Shown piece after piece: positions 21,301-32,072 of a stretch of 64,000 nt of DNA. Below the pieces are notes generated by a model. The model did no database searches, had not been told where the DNA came from, and saw only the letters and a program-made list of their open reading frames with translations. Source of the stretch: Salvia splendens (taxonomy: Eukaryota > Streptophyta > Magnoliopsida > Lamiales > Lamiaceae); NCBI RefSeq assembly GCF_004379255.2, contig NC_056044.1, forward strand, positions 10,766,001 through 10,830,000, read 5' to 3'. The first letter of the stretch is position 1. Each line of letters starts with the position of its first letter. A program made the position numbers and the translations under genes.

Positions 21301-23038
21301 ACGTTGTTGGAGACGCACAAGGCCCTCAAGAAGTGTACCGACCCCGACGAAGCCGAATACCTCCGGGCATTGATAGATGAACTGCGTCGGAAGTTGGGAA
21401 TTGCACCGACTTAGTTTTTTTTTTTGTAAGTTGAACGGTGTAACTTCTTTTTTTATTAATGTGTCCCCGTTTGTTATTTCGACCTTTTTATTTACTCGTT
21501 ATTAATTGTTAGTTGAAAACATTTAAATCAATTAAACAAATAAATAAAATGATGATGTGGCGCGCCATAGGGCGCGCCTTAGGGCGCGCCTTAGGGCGCC
21601 CCACTGCAGGTGGGGAGGTAGGAGGATAAAACTGCTGACGTGGCGCGCCATAGGGCGCGCCTTAGGGCGCGCCTTAGGGCGCCCCATTGCTAATGCCCTA
21701 AGAGTAAAAATGAATAGTCAATTATTTTGGGTTCTTTGAAGGTAGAGTATACTATCTTTGTCTTTGTGGTTACTGAGATGTCGGTATGTAGACCTGTGAT
21801 GCTTTCTGCTTTAAAATGTATATGCAGGAAGTGGCGGCATCTGTAGAACAAGATTTTGGCAGCATTGACATCCTCGTGCACTCGCTTGCGAATGGACCAG
21901 AAGTATATTTCCTTCAAAATGTTACTTTTAGTATGTATGACCTACTCACTACTCCTTATTCTAATAAAACTTTTTAAAAGTAGGTAACCAAACCTCTGTT
22001 GGATACCTCAAGAAATGGATATCTTGCTGCAATATCTGCATCAAGTTATTCATACGTGTCATTGCTTAAGCATTTCCTTCCAATTATAAACCCAGGTACA
22101 TCTTGTTCAAAATCTTTTTTTTGCATCATTATAAACCCAACTTCCAATTTCCAATCTACTTCAATTACTCAAAAGTAACAAACTGATGGCTATTGCTTCA
22201 GGTGGTTCGTCAATCTCACTTACATATATTGCTTCTGAGAGGATCATCCCTGGGTATATTTTCTAGGTGTATCTTATTTCTTGATGTTTTGCATTTAATA
22301 CTCAGTGGTAATTTTTAATTGAATACTGAAACAGTTACGGAGGTGGAATGAGCTCAGCAAAAGCTGCACTAGAGAGTGATACTAGGGTAACCTCACTAAT
22401 GATGCTGAAGTTTCTTTCAACTTTTTATTCTTTGTAATCTCTTGCTCTCCTCTTTCTTGGGGTTTAAAGTTTTTGTTCATTTAGGTGCTTGCATTTGAAG
22501 CAGGAAGGAAACGTAAAGTTAGGGTCAACACTATATCCGCAGGTAATTTCTCTAACAAGTGATGCAGGGGTATAAAAACATGTGATTTTGGATATGCGGG
22601 TGTTGTGATTGTTTTTCTTTCAATCAATCATTGTGCGAAATATGGTTTACCGGAAAACTCAGGTCCATTAAGAAGCCGTGCTGCAAAAGCTATTGGATTT
22701 ATCGATATGATGATCGATTACTCCCAAGAAAATGCACCCCTTCAGAAAGAATTATCAGCAGGTAACTCTTCATATCACCATTAAACTTTAACATTGGCTA
22801 GAATTATTTTGAATTTGCAGTTGCATAGTTCTTGTCTCTCAAATTATCAGTCACTTGATGGATCTGAAGAGTATGTATACTTACAGATGAGGTGGGAAAC
22901 ACAGCAGCCTTCCTGGCATCCCCACTTGCTTCTGCTATCACTGGTGCTGTCATCTATGTCGACAATGGTTTAAACGCGATGGGCGTGGGAGTCGACAGTC
23001 CCTTATTCAAGGACCTCAACATTCCTAAAGCCAACTAA
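18326..23038 (+). CDS. ENR1: Enoyl-[acyl-carrier-protein] reductase (NADH), chloroplast
   Basis: Catalyses the last reduction of each plastid fatty-acid elongation cycle (enoyl-ACP to acyl-ACP, NADH). Twelve coding exons with GT/AG borders give 391 residues: 18326-18602, 19182-19291, 19378-19433, 19539-19623, 19701-19748, 21828-21902, 21984-22095, 22202-22253, 22335-22386, 22485-22542, 22663-22761, 22887-23038. The first about 75 residues are Ser/Ala-rich, a chloroplast transit peptide, ending near [10 protein letters not shown]. The Rossmann start is [34 protein letters not shown] and the catalytic block [24 protein letters not shown] carry the Tyr and the Lys of the SDR active site. The C-terminus has [17 protein letters not shown]. 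All exons join in frame. Intron 5 (2079 bp) contains Harbinger element C. Corresponds to Arabidopsis MOD1/ENR1 by recall of the family. Confidence 0.96.
20332..21414 (+). CDS. Harbinger ORF1 protein, Myb/SANT-like, intact
   Basis: An uninterrupted 360-codon frame with its own likely promoter region (TATAAATAG near 20254, about 80 bases before the ATG). Order of parts: Ser/Pro-rich head; basic patch [12 protein letters not shown] near residue 80; SANT/trihelix-like domain ([48 protein letters not shown], about 103-170); a helical block [15 protein letters not shown]; then a low-complexity Ala/Ser/Pro linker; and a C-terminal helical region ([30 protein letters not shown]). This is the DNA-binding accessory protein of Pong-type elements. 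No transposase is in the element. GC content is far above the surrounding intron. An intact frame suggests recent insertion or retained function (inference). Confidence 0.9.
   Translation: MASSPNSPMFSGDARWPGTEPGQYRSFDTNAQYDPDFSTDSYGLSDMEPSPTRPVAPSRRDAAAADPDPAATASAPAKKKRNRQRAQKLPPPGDCDEYAPGRTNYTDEETLILARCWVDISEDPIFANNQRQFAYWERIADLYNAAKPPNAYKRKREQLRKHWDQVKKQVNLYAAEFEKCARAQGSGESWEDVRAKAILSYRSMFGEFKHEAIWTLLRDKQKFQGGILHTSAPKRMKTTEVGGYTSSGSGNQPVDLNRLYVDDSGSGTPMSSRRPPGVKAAKAKGKAAATSSSTAATPPPLPEMLPPQAAEVYSSLATASMARTLLETHKALKKCTDPDEAEYLRALIDELRRKLGIAPT
21560..21686 (+). repeat. GGCGCGCC-rich subterminal repeats of element C
   Basis: Two copies (about 21560-21604 and 21639-21686) of a block built from GGCGCGCC-ATA/TTA-GGGC units, separated by a short spacer. 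A related block occurs at 53196-53320. Subterminal repeats of this kind are usual transposase or ORF1 binding sites. Confidence 0.75.
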
Positions 23039-23366
23039 CGAATCGAGATCTTGACTAGGTTAGCTGAATGTAGAGGATTATTTCGGTCATAGCCGCGAGC
23101 CCCCTTTCCCCCTGGATTTGAAGTACTTGTTCCTAATTTAGGTGATTGAATCATTGAAATGTATCACATGAACTAAATTTTGTGATGTGAATTTTACTAG
23201 CAATGCTGTTGAATTCATAAATACAAATAAAAAAATAAATTAAAAAAATCCAGTAACATGATGGAGAACCACAGAGCCAGAAATGAAAAAATAAAAGATG
23301 CAGAAATAAATACTCCATAAAGCAGTCATGCGCCATTTGAGAAGGCTCAAGGGTCTTGCTTCATCT

Positions 23367-25665
23367 TCAAACTCTCTCTACGGCATTGGCCTTGGCTTCA
23401 TCATCCTCTCCGACCTTAATACACTTGTACCACTTAGCACACCAGATGTAGATGACAAAATCGAGGGCGGTGAGCACTCCGATGAGGAAGTAGAATCTGT
23501 CCATGTGGCCTTCGTTGAGATTCTCAGGGATCCATCCAGGCATGTCGTTCCGGGCAGTGATGCCCATCACCATTTGCACGAGCAGGCTGCTGACAAAGTT
23601 TCCGAGAGATATGGAGGCCATGCAGAGGGAGCTTCCGAAGCTCTTTATCCCATCGGGAGCCTGCCCGTTGAAGAACTCCAGCTGCCCGACGTACATGAAC
23701 ACCTCCGACGCCCCCACCAGCACATACTGAGGGATCTGCCAGAATATGCTCAGGGAGCTGACCGGCTGCCCGGGCACCACCCTTTTCAGCCTCTCCATTT
23801 CAGTCAGCCCTGCCGCGAACATTGCCAGCATGCCGATGATCAGCCCCACCCCCATCCGTTGGAGCTCCGTCAGCCCCTTGGGGTTCCCGCTCAGCCTTCC
23901 TGCTATCGGGACCAGGATCTGGCGGTATATTCCTGTGCAGAAGAGCACGCTGCAGATGTCGAAAACCGACATGCTCGCGGCCGGGAGATGGAAACTCCCG
24001 ATATGCGAGTACATGACATCTCCTTGCTCCACGAAGAGCGACGCCATTTGGGTGAACACCACCGAGTACACAATCGTGCACAGCCATATCGGCAGCATTC
24101 GGATGATGCATTTGGCTTCCTCCACCTGCGTCACCGAGCACACCCGCCATGGATCTAAAGGGCCGCAGCAGTCGTCCTCCGTCATGATTGCAGCCTTGTC
24201 AAGACACCTAAAAAGTACACATGATAACAAGTGATGGTTCATCCAAACTCCACATTAGTATTATATTGTCAGACAGGACAGCCAAATTGTATGTAACAAG
24301 TTTGATCATATGGAAAAAGAAAATGTTTGTTTATCGATCGCTTTACATACGTAAATTCATCAGTATGCCTGATCTTTCGGCTTCCTTTAATGGCGGATTG
24401 GGTTCCTTCAACCTCATACAACCCATCTCCTTCCGTGAGAGAGACCTTCCATTTCCTGCCGGCAGCGACGAATACCTGCGCAACGCGCGGTATAGGATTC
24501 CCACTTGGTTTAATGTATTCGTAACCGCGGGTGCCAGCCAGAAACACGATGAGCCCCACCACAGCTGAGCCCGTGGCTGCCCAGAAGCCGAGAGTCCACT
24601 TCCCGGCATCCTCGTAGTAGACCAAAATGGTGTTGGAAAACAAGGAACCGACGTTGAGGGCGAAGTAGAAGTAGCAGAAGAAGGCAGACTTGTCGTCGGT
24701 GGTCTTGGCATCGGATCCAATGAACTGATCCGCGCCGAAGGTGGCTAAGGTGGGTTGGTGGCCGCCGTAACCAAAAGCAACCAAGTAGATGGCCAGGTAG
24801 AAAATGGGTATGGCATATGTTTCCTTTGAGCCACACTCTAGCTTCCCATCTCCACAACCTCTTGGGCTCAGCAAGAAAAACCATGATGTGAGGGATAGTA
24901 GAATCAAACCCTGCAATGCAAATGCAAATTATATAAAGCTTAATTTAAGAAAATATGGTTTTGTTAGTTAATAGAAAGAATAAACTAAGATAGATGAACC
25001 GGAGAGAGAATGCCAAAAAAGGAGGTTCGAAAAAGGAATATGAATCATTTAACCAATAATTGTATTGCAATTATTTGTGAATTTAATACCATACATACCA
25101 CAACAAGTACTGCTTGGAAAAGGGCGCAGGTGATATAACGGCCCCAGTACGAGTCGCTGAGGAATGCTCCGACGAGGGAGCACAAGTAGACAGTTCCGGT
25201 CCATATGCTCACGTTATTCGCTGCAGTCGCGTTGCTTTGCTCCATCACACGAGTCAAGAACAAAACTAGGTTCACCCCCACACCGAAGAAAGCTAGGGTT
25301 GTGAGTGCTTGATTGGCTTCATGCAAATGCAATTAATTAATCATAAGAATAAGAATAAGAATATGAATATGAATATACGAATGGTTGATGATAGGATATG
25401 ATATAATAGTACCTAATAACAGAAATGCTGAAGTCCAGCTTTTGCCCATCAAACCCTTCTTTTTTATTATGATGTCTTCATTATTTTCAGCTCCTACTTC
25501 TAGAATATTATCCACCCCAGAGCCCTGCGATCGATAGATAAGACAAAACATGATAACAATATATATTTTAGGTCAGATATTGGAGTTATATACCCTAGCA
25601 AATGGACATGCATGTATATACATTAACGTTAACATATTAGTACTAACCTGCGGTTGATTCTCCAT
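23367..25665 (-). CDS. NRT1/PTR family (NPF) transporter, NPF7-like
   Basis: A proton-coupled nitrate/peptide transporter of the POT/MFS superfamily, plasma or vacuolar membrane. Five coding exons (25665-25648, 25524-25413, 25316-25099, 24910-24351, 24207-23367) join in frame to 582 residues. Visible signatures: ANQALTTLAFFGVGVNLVLF in the first membrane helix, FLSDSYWGRY (MFS loop), FGYGGHQPTLATFGADQF (PTR2 signature), NVGSLFSNTILVY, and in the long last exon PIWLCTIVYSVVFTQMASLFVEQG and IPQYVLVGASEVFMYVGQLEFF. Helix 1 lacks the ExxER proton-coupling motif of most NPFs, as in NPF7.2/7.3 (NRT1.8/NRT1.5). The N-terminus is short (about 45 residues before helix 1), with a tiny 6-codon first exon, so the start could differ. 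NPF7 is an inference from motif likeness. Confidence 0.93.
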
Positions 25666-25706
25666 CGTAGTCAATATTAGGTAGCGAGGGAGATTATTCG
25701 AGCCAA

Positions 25707-25931
25707 TTAAACCTTTTGTCTGTAAATCAACAACAATCGTAACCATATGTCAAAATTATGCACACAATATTTCATATGTTTAAAAATGAAAATAAAATAC
25801 CTTTTCCTAAACTTGACGAGGGAGAACACGAGGAGCTCCGGAATGCCAGACTCCGGTGAGCCTGAAGATTGTGTGTCAGCTACCGGAAAGTTTGGAGGGA
25901 AGAATTCAGTGCCGGTGAAACCTATTGTCAT
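25707..25931 (-). promoter_or_regulatory. Possible upstream ORF in the NPF leader
   Basis: On the minus strand an ATG at 25931 opens MTIGFTGTEFFPPNFPV... A likely 81-base intron (donor at 25800, acceptor at 25720) lies inside this frame without a stop. The ORF therefore ends at the same TAA (25707-25709) whether spliced (47 residues) or unspliced (74 residues). It lies 41 bases upstream of the main ATG. Function as a translational control element is an inference. Confidence 0.4.
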
Positions 25932-26062
25932 TTATGGTGAGACGATAAATAAGATCGAAATAAGATATATTCTATAAGATGTGTTTTCTTGTTTTTTCGC
26001 AGAATTTCAGAGAAGAAAAACAATATGAGCAAAGAGCAATTGTTGGAAGTGAAGAGAGTGTG

Positions 26063-26073
26063 CTTTAAATAGA
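26063..26073 (-). promoter_or_regulatory. TATA-like box of the NPF gene
   Basis: On the minus strand CTATTTAAAG precedes a pyrimidine-rich leader that runs to the upstream ORF at 25931. Confidence 0.35.
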
Positions 26074-26569
26074 GACAACAAGTGTTTGGAAGCAAAGGTT
26101 GAGGTGTTGTTAAGCTTATTTAAAGCATGTAAAAGATCCTAATAAAGCTCCGGTTCTTGCTCTTCACCTTTAAAATCTCGTTTTGATTAGTTAAAATTAA
26201 ATTGTTAGTTATGATTCTTTCACCTTAAAAATCTCAGTTTGATTGATACAGATCTTACTTCGACTTTTTTTTATCAATCAAAAATTAAGTTAAAGAATTA
26301 GAGAAAAACTCTTGTCGTTCATCTATTTCTCAATTCCTTTTTAGCCCATTGTGAATTCATTCCTTTTTTAGTGATTTTTATAGATGAAGATATTATGTTC
26401 TACAAGGTTTACCAAATCTGAAGCCGTTTTAAAAATCGGACTCTAGAGTTATTGGAGATTCATATAACACCTTAACCACTACACCACTTCCAATTCTGTG
26501 AAAGGAGATAGACTTTAATTAATACTATTAATCAACAAAAGTTATTATCTAGGCTAACTAATTTCATTG

Positions 26570-26985
26570 CTCCCAATTAACATAACTCATTTCTTTTTCA
26601 CACTTATTTTGACAAAATAACAATAAATAAGTAAAGTAAGAGAGAATAATGTACTTTCTAGTGAAGTCATTTTTCTTTTTATTTAAAGTCAACACAATTC
26701 TTCTCACTTACTTTACTCTCTCTTACTTTAGTCTCTATTCATCTCTTTACCTTTTCATTTCATATTTTATTCTTCATTTACTTAACTCACTTAACATATT
26801 TTTTCTTAAATCGCGTGCTGAGAAAAAATGTCTCCAATATCGTGGAACGAAGGGAGTAGAAGAGACTCTCCTCTATATTATTCTCTCTTTTACTTTACTT
26901 TCTCTCTACTTTAACTATTTATTACTATCATTTTTCTCACGTTGCAAAAAAGAAAGGAACCATTTTAACTGAAACGGAGGAAGTA
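26570..26985. mobile_element. Degenerate Stowaway-type MITE block
   Basis: The right end GGTTCC...AAACGGAGGAAGTA and left end CTCCCAATTAACATAACTCATTTC are weak complements. An internal ACGAAGGGAGTA near 26850 suggests a second copy nested inside. No gene between 25932 and 27110 apart from the NPF leader. Confidence 0.4.
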
Positions 26986-27109
26986 ATATATTCAAATATT
27001 TATTCTTGCAAACTAAATAATTATTATTAAATAATTTATACATACATTTTATAATTTGCTATCATTTAATATTTATTTAATTACGTATGATTTTATTATT
27101 ATTATTATA

Positions 27110-27640
27110 CAATACTGGGGGTGTGTTAGGGTGACACCATGTTTAGAGGGACACCATAACACTAATCTTAGCCCTTAGATCTATAAGATGAATGTCTAGG
27201 ATTGAATTGATAAAATAGAGTTCGAATTGCAGTCTTTCTTATGTGTTGGATATTGCAAACGTGGGTATTTTCCCAAAAATTTAAATCAGAACGGATTTGG
27301 TAATTTTTAAACTGCAAATACTACTTGGTAATACTGCAATATTCATAGAGTAACACTGCAATCTGGTAAGGTAAAAAACTATTACAAATGACGCAGACAC
27401 GTAACACTACTATATTCATAGAGTAACAATGCAATATTCATATAGTAAGACTGCAATCTGGTAACAGACTAAAAATAGAGAATACCGATTTCGCCCTTCA
27501 GCATTTTTTTATGTTTCAATTTAATTAAAATAGGATGCCACATGGCAGCTCGAGAATCTCACGATCTTCAGATCTAACGGCCTAAAATGGTGGTATAGTA
27601 TTACAATAAAGAGGGATATTAATACATCTCTATAATACTA
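27110..27640. repeat. Unclassified repeat with internal duplications
   Basis: The phrase ATTCATAGAGTAACA-TGCAAT, with ACTGCAATCTGGTAA, occurs twice (about 27332-27370 and 27404-27464). The stretch starts GGTGTGTTAGGGTGACACC and ends near GGTGGTATAGTATTACA. It has no coding frame and no clear inverted ends. It looks like an old non-autonomous element of unknown class. Confidence 0.35.
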
Positions 27641-27702
27641 AGTTTAATTATATTTATCATACACACAGACAAACACACAGTCACACACACTACACATATA
27701 CT

Positions 27703-28432
27703 TAGGGTGGGTAAACGGTCGGTTCAGTTAATAACTGAACCGACTTGTCGGTTAACCGACCCTAAAAATTGGTCAAAAAACTGATCGGAACCAACCCGAT
27801 CTTTAGTTCGGTTACTTAACTAATCAACTCAGTTACAACCAATCGGTTATTGGTTATAACCGAAATAACTGAATGATTCAAAGTCCCACACTTCAACTTT
27901 AAATTTTTACTTTTCATCAACTTTTGTTATTATTATTATTATTATTATTCCTATTTCCTAGTACACAAATTTGTTTAGGCACTTCAAAAGTTTAAACTTT
28001 AAATGATCTAAAACCTTGTCGACGATAATTAAGTAAAGTGATATCCTATTTTTTAAATAATATTTAGGCACTTTATTGACTTTGAGATATTATAAATGAT
28101 AATGACACAAATTAAAATAGAGTTTGACAAAAACTTGGTAGTAAATTACATTTCCTTCTATTGTGACACCAAATAAAGCAGTGTAGAATCAATATAATAT
28201 AAACATAAAATTTTAAGAGTATAAAAATATTAAAGAATTTTATTAATTAAATATATAATTGAAATTAAAATTGAATTTAATTTCAGTTATCGGTTATAAC
28301 CAATAACCGACTTCGAGAAAAATGTCAAACCGGTACCGACCCGAACACCATGAATTTTGGTTATCGGTTAACCGACCGGTTTCGCTTCGGTTCTCGGTTA
28401 ACTGAATACCCGAGAACTGTTTATCCCCCCTA
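27703..28432. mobile_element. Complete hAT MITE, 730 bp
   Basis: Ends TAGGGTGGGTAAACGGT and ACTGTTTATCCCCCCTA are complementary with few mismatches. They are flanked by an exact 8-bp duplication CATATACT (27695-27702 and 28433-28440), which defines the hAT superfamily. Subterminal regions are full of CGGTT/AACCG motifs. The interior is AT-rich with no ORF. Confidence 0.93.
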
Positions 28433-28772
28433 CATATACTACACACTCACGTGAATTCACTTTCATATGAATTACATCATTTTTACCAAACTAAGGATTT
28501 CCTCTGTAGAATTATACTTCAATTCTTTCAAATTCAATTTGGTAGAATTCTAATTCCAATCCAATTCAAATTCTACGTATCAAACCGACCTTAATTTCTT
28601 TTCATAGTATTTACTCTATTCCGCTGCAATTGAGACGTTTCATTTCAACAAGCAGATTAAGAAAAAAATGTTTATCCTATTACATGGAGAGAATTAAGTA
28701 AGAGAAATAATGAATTAAAAGTGATAATAAAGTGGGAAAGTAAATAAATTAGGATGAATAAAATAAAAAATA

Positions 28773-29016
28773 TCCCCTCCGTCCCATAAAAATATGGGCA
28801 ATGGGTATGGCACGAGAATTAAGACAAAATTGGTAAAGTAAGAGAGATGAGAAGAATGGTATGGTAAAGTAAGAGAGGGGAGGAGAATGGTAATTAAAGT
28901 AGAATTAGTGGATAATGAGACCTACATTATTAAATTGATATAACTTTCCACAAATGGAATGCATATATTTTTGTGGGACGGATGGAAATGGAAAGTGCAG
29001 ATATTTTTATGGAATA
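28773..29016. mobile_element. Stowaway-type MITE
   Basis: The left end TCCCCTCCGTCCCATAAAAATATG and a decayed right end (ATATTTTTATGGAATAG) enclose the interior AGTAAGAGAGATGAGAAGAATGG. That interior is shared with the copy at 30980-31195. Confidence 0.8.
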
Positions 29017-30176
29017 GAAAAATATTGGGATAGAGAGAGAGTAGAAAACAAGTTAATTATTACGGAATGACTCGATGATGCAAGACAAGTTTCAAAATGC
29101 ACTATATCTAAAACATCTTCAATTCATTATACTATATCTAAAACATCTTCAATTGATAAATTCTGCATTAATAAGAGCTTAATTGTAGGAAATGGAGGAT
29201 AATAGTCCGAAAAACATAGAAGTAATATGAAACCTAAAATACAAGAGAAAATGAGGCAAAAAGGGGAACAAGTTGGAAGAATGTTAGTCTTTGAAACCCA
29301 AAGTACCCGACTTGGCAGTTCGGCCAATTTGCGAGCGTCATCAATTGTAATTCAAATAATTGATCACTTATGCTGCAGCCTTCTATAATTGTCATTTTGA
29401 AGTTGGAAGGCAGGAAACAACCTTCACACCTATCTCTCACATATATAAAAGCAAAGCCAAGTTCTCATTTTCCCTCCAAAGAAGCTCTCTTAAGTCTCAA
29501 TAACCATTGGGTAAATTGAATCCAAATGGTCTCTCTATCAATTTATTTTATTGTCCAAAATGAGATTGTGTCATTTGTAATAATTCCATTGGTCAATAAT
29601 TTTTTTATTTAACACTCAAATATCTTTTATATAGTATTAAATTAAATATATACATAATTATCAAAATTCATAATTTTCATCCTTCATATTTGCTATAGTT
29701 CTATCCAAAAAATCTCAATTTTTGAATTGATTCACCAGTGACATATTCTCTAATTCCTAAAATTTCAATATTTCCAAGATTATTTATATTTCAATTGTTG
29801 CAATTTATGGATTTTTTTTTGTTTTATTTTGTTCAGTTTTATTTTATGTATCAATAACATTATATTGAACAAAGTTTCGTTTTCTCTCTTTATAAACCTT
29901 GATTAACAGTAATTTTTCATAATTGAAATTGTAGAATGATTTCAAAAAATATAAATAAAAATTTGGCAATTGCCTATTGTTGAATTAAATAAATCATATA
30001 TTTAAACATTTTATAGAGCATTAGAATGAAAAAAATATAAAAGAAAGATCGACCTAAACCAAATTAAGAATAAACGATGCAAATTTCAACTAAAAAGTTG
30101 GACCACACTTTCTTATTGTATAATGTATATATTCAATAATCTTAAGCTTTCATAAATTCAATTTCACGAAGTAAGA
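29017..30176. other. AT-rich spacer, no gene recognised
   Basis: A TATATAAAAG box at about 29443 on the plus strand is followed by a CT-rich leader-like stretch (29460-29510). No usable coding frame follows, so a promoter without a visible gene, or a non-coding transcript, is possible but unsupported. Confidence 0.3.
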
Positions 30177-30373
30177 GAGTGTCCTACAAAAGATGTCAAA
30201 CTTGTGGGACGACACATGATTTTAGGAGGTTTTGTTTGATGTGTTAGGTGGAAAGAGAAAATATAATATTTATATTATTGTGAGAGATAATTTTTTCTAT
30301 AAATGGAAATGTGACATCTTTAGTGGAACAAACTAAAAAGGAAAGTGAGATATCTTTTATGGGACGGATGGAG
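30177..30373. mobile_element. Stowaway-type MITE, decayed left end
   Basis: The right end TATCTTTTATGGGACGGATGGAG-TA and left end AGTGTCCTACAAAAGATGTCA are complementary with mismatches. Confidence 0.65.
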
Positions 30374-30893
30374 TATATCAAATACTCTGCCCTACATGTA
30401 TTTTAAAATTTGCAGGTTGATCGGTGACAAATCGTGGTGGGTGTTTCGACCAAGTCAATGAGGCCTTATGTTTGTTTCATGTACCAAGTGCGTTGTGGCC
30501 CCACACATGACGACACTCATTTTCACGAATCTGATATTACTCTATTAAAACTAGTTTACACAATAAAATTTTTATTTAAACTTGATTTGCAAGAATCTAA
30601 AGAATAAAGCTAAAGATAATATTTTTTTTTCTAAATATCAATAGAAATAATAATATTATAGTTTAACTGGTTATTCGAACCTAATCCAATCAACTCAAAC
30701 TCAAACTAAAATTATCGGGTTCTTAGACCATCTCCAAGAGTATATTAAAACCTAAATGAGATAGGTAATTAGCTCTAATAGTACTCCAAAACCAATATCA
30801 TTTTTGGTTTTTGTATAAAAATATCTATCTTTGGGTTTATACTAAACCAAAACCAATTTTTTTTTCAAATTTTGTGAGTAAAAAAGACATTAT

Positions 30894-31768
30894 TGTTGGG
30901 AGGAATGGCCTAATTCAGAGGCACAACGGATAAACAAACCTCCCCAATTGCAAGAATATGATAGGAGCACAATATAATACTCCCTCCGTCCCATAAAAAT
31001 AGGTGCAATGGATATGACACGAGAATTAAGACAAATTGGTAAAGTAAGAGAGAGAAGAATGATAGTTAAAGTCGTGTTAGTGGATAGTGAGGCCTACATT
31101 ATTAAATTGATATAAATTTTCAAAAATGGAATGCACATATTTTTATTGGACGAATGAAAATAGAAAGTGCACATATTTTTATGGGACGAAGGGAATAGCA
31201 TCTAATGTGGACGAATCAATAATATGATAAAGAGAAGCGATAATAGAAAATATCACACCAAGATTTTACATGGAAAACACTCTTCAATATGAAGAGATAA
31301 AAACCACGAGACCCACCGCTCTACCAAATCCACTAGCACCAAGGAGAGAATATAACCAACAAGTTTACAATGATATATAATCCTTAACAACACAACGAAG
31401 GCACTAGACACAACTTCAAAATAGAGTTAATAAACATCTCAAAACTGTAGTCACGTTCAGAAATTCGTAACTGAAGATCTAACCGTTCAAATTCAAATGA
31501 AGCCCCACGAGTCTTCTACCTCCAGTTAAAATTTTAAGTCGATCGGACAACGTTCGGACCTCCAATCAAGACAACCCGAGACTGCGCAGTGCAGAAACTT
31601 GGAGAACTCTTTTCTCCTTCTACATGTTTTTCTCTCTCTTCTCTTAATAATGGCAGCTCCTATACTTTTGGTAGGTATTAATAAGTTCTCCGTTAACCTA
31701 TTTAAGTAAATAAATGGGCCAATGCCATATGGGTCTTTTTTTCTACAAGTTGGGAGTCTAACCCAACA
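30894..31768 (-). mobile_element. Copia-type solo LTR, 875 bp, with nested MITE
   Basis: The ends TGTTGGG and CCCAACA are the canonical short inverted repeat of copia LTRs. Flanking 5-mers ATTAT and ATAAT differ at one base, fitting an aged target duplication. A Stowaway MITE is nested within. Read on the minus strand, a TATAGG-type box and a leader rich in AGAGAAGAGAG lie in the expected order. No internal domain or second LTR is nearby. Confidence 0.75.
30980..31195. mobile_element. Stowaway-type MITE inside the solo LTR
   Basis: Ends CTCCCTCCGTCCCATAAAAATA and TATTTTTATGGGACGAAGGGA with TA on both sides. It is a close relative of the element at 28773. Confidence 0.88.
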
Positions 31769-32072
31769 ATAATATAAAGAATATTTTTTTTAATTTTGAA
31801 TTTAGTTTATATAATTTGAGTAAAATAACATCACATTTCACTAAAATGAGTTTGAGTTTAATGTAAATGTTTGGAAATGCTATTAATGGATTAATGGAGA
31901 AGAATACAAATCCAATAAAATTTAATTGAAACCATTAATATTCTGGGTATCTGTATTAAATTTTTGTATTGACGGAAGTATAGAAGATAGATCCCTCCAA
32001 TGCTGAAACATGGTTGGGTTTGGCTCATTGAATACGTAATAAACAAAATATTGGTCAGCAAACGGAACGCTT

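Larger units (their letters stand above)
20056..21698 (+). mobile_element. PIF/Harbinger element C (intact ORF1 only) in ENR intron 5
   Basis: The left end GGCCATCCGCAATGGGCGG and right end ...CCCCATTGCTAATGCCC are imperfect inverted repeats. They are flanked by TAA on both sides (20053-20055 and 21699-21701), a clean 3-bp Harbinger duplication. The 1643-bp element holds one intact gene and GC-rich subterminal repeats. It lies entirely inside an ENR intron, in the same orientation as the gene. Confidence 0.93.
30728..31883. mobile_element. Possible older TIR element hosting the copia solo LTR
   Basis: TTAGACCATCTCCAAGAG on the left and TTTGGAAATGCTATTAA on the right are weak inverted repeats of the Harbinger/hAT style. 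AT-rich arms flank the LTR at 30894-31768. The limits are tentative. Confidence 0.35.

Noticed and set aside
23328..24234. Long plus-strand frames over the NPF last exon
   Set aside because: They mirror the real minus-strand exon, which carries the transporter motifs and proper splice sites.
29234..29440. Minus-strand short protein near 29234-29440 with Cys residues
   Set aside because: No domain, no codon preference, and it overlaps a promoter-like plus-strand TATA region; too weak.
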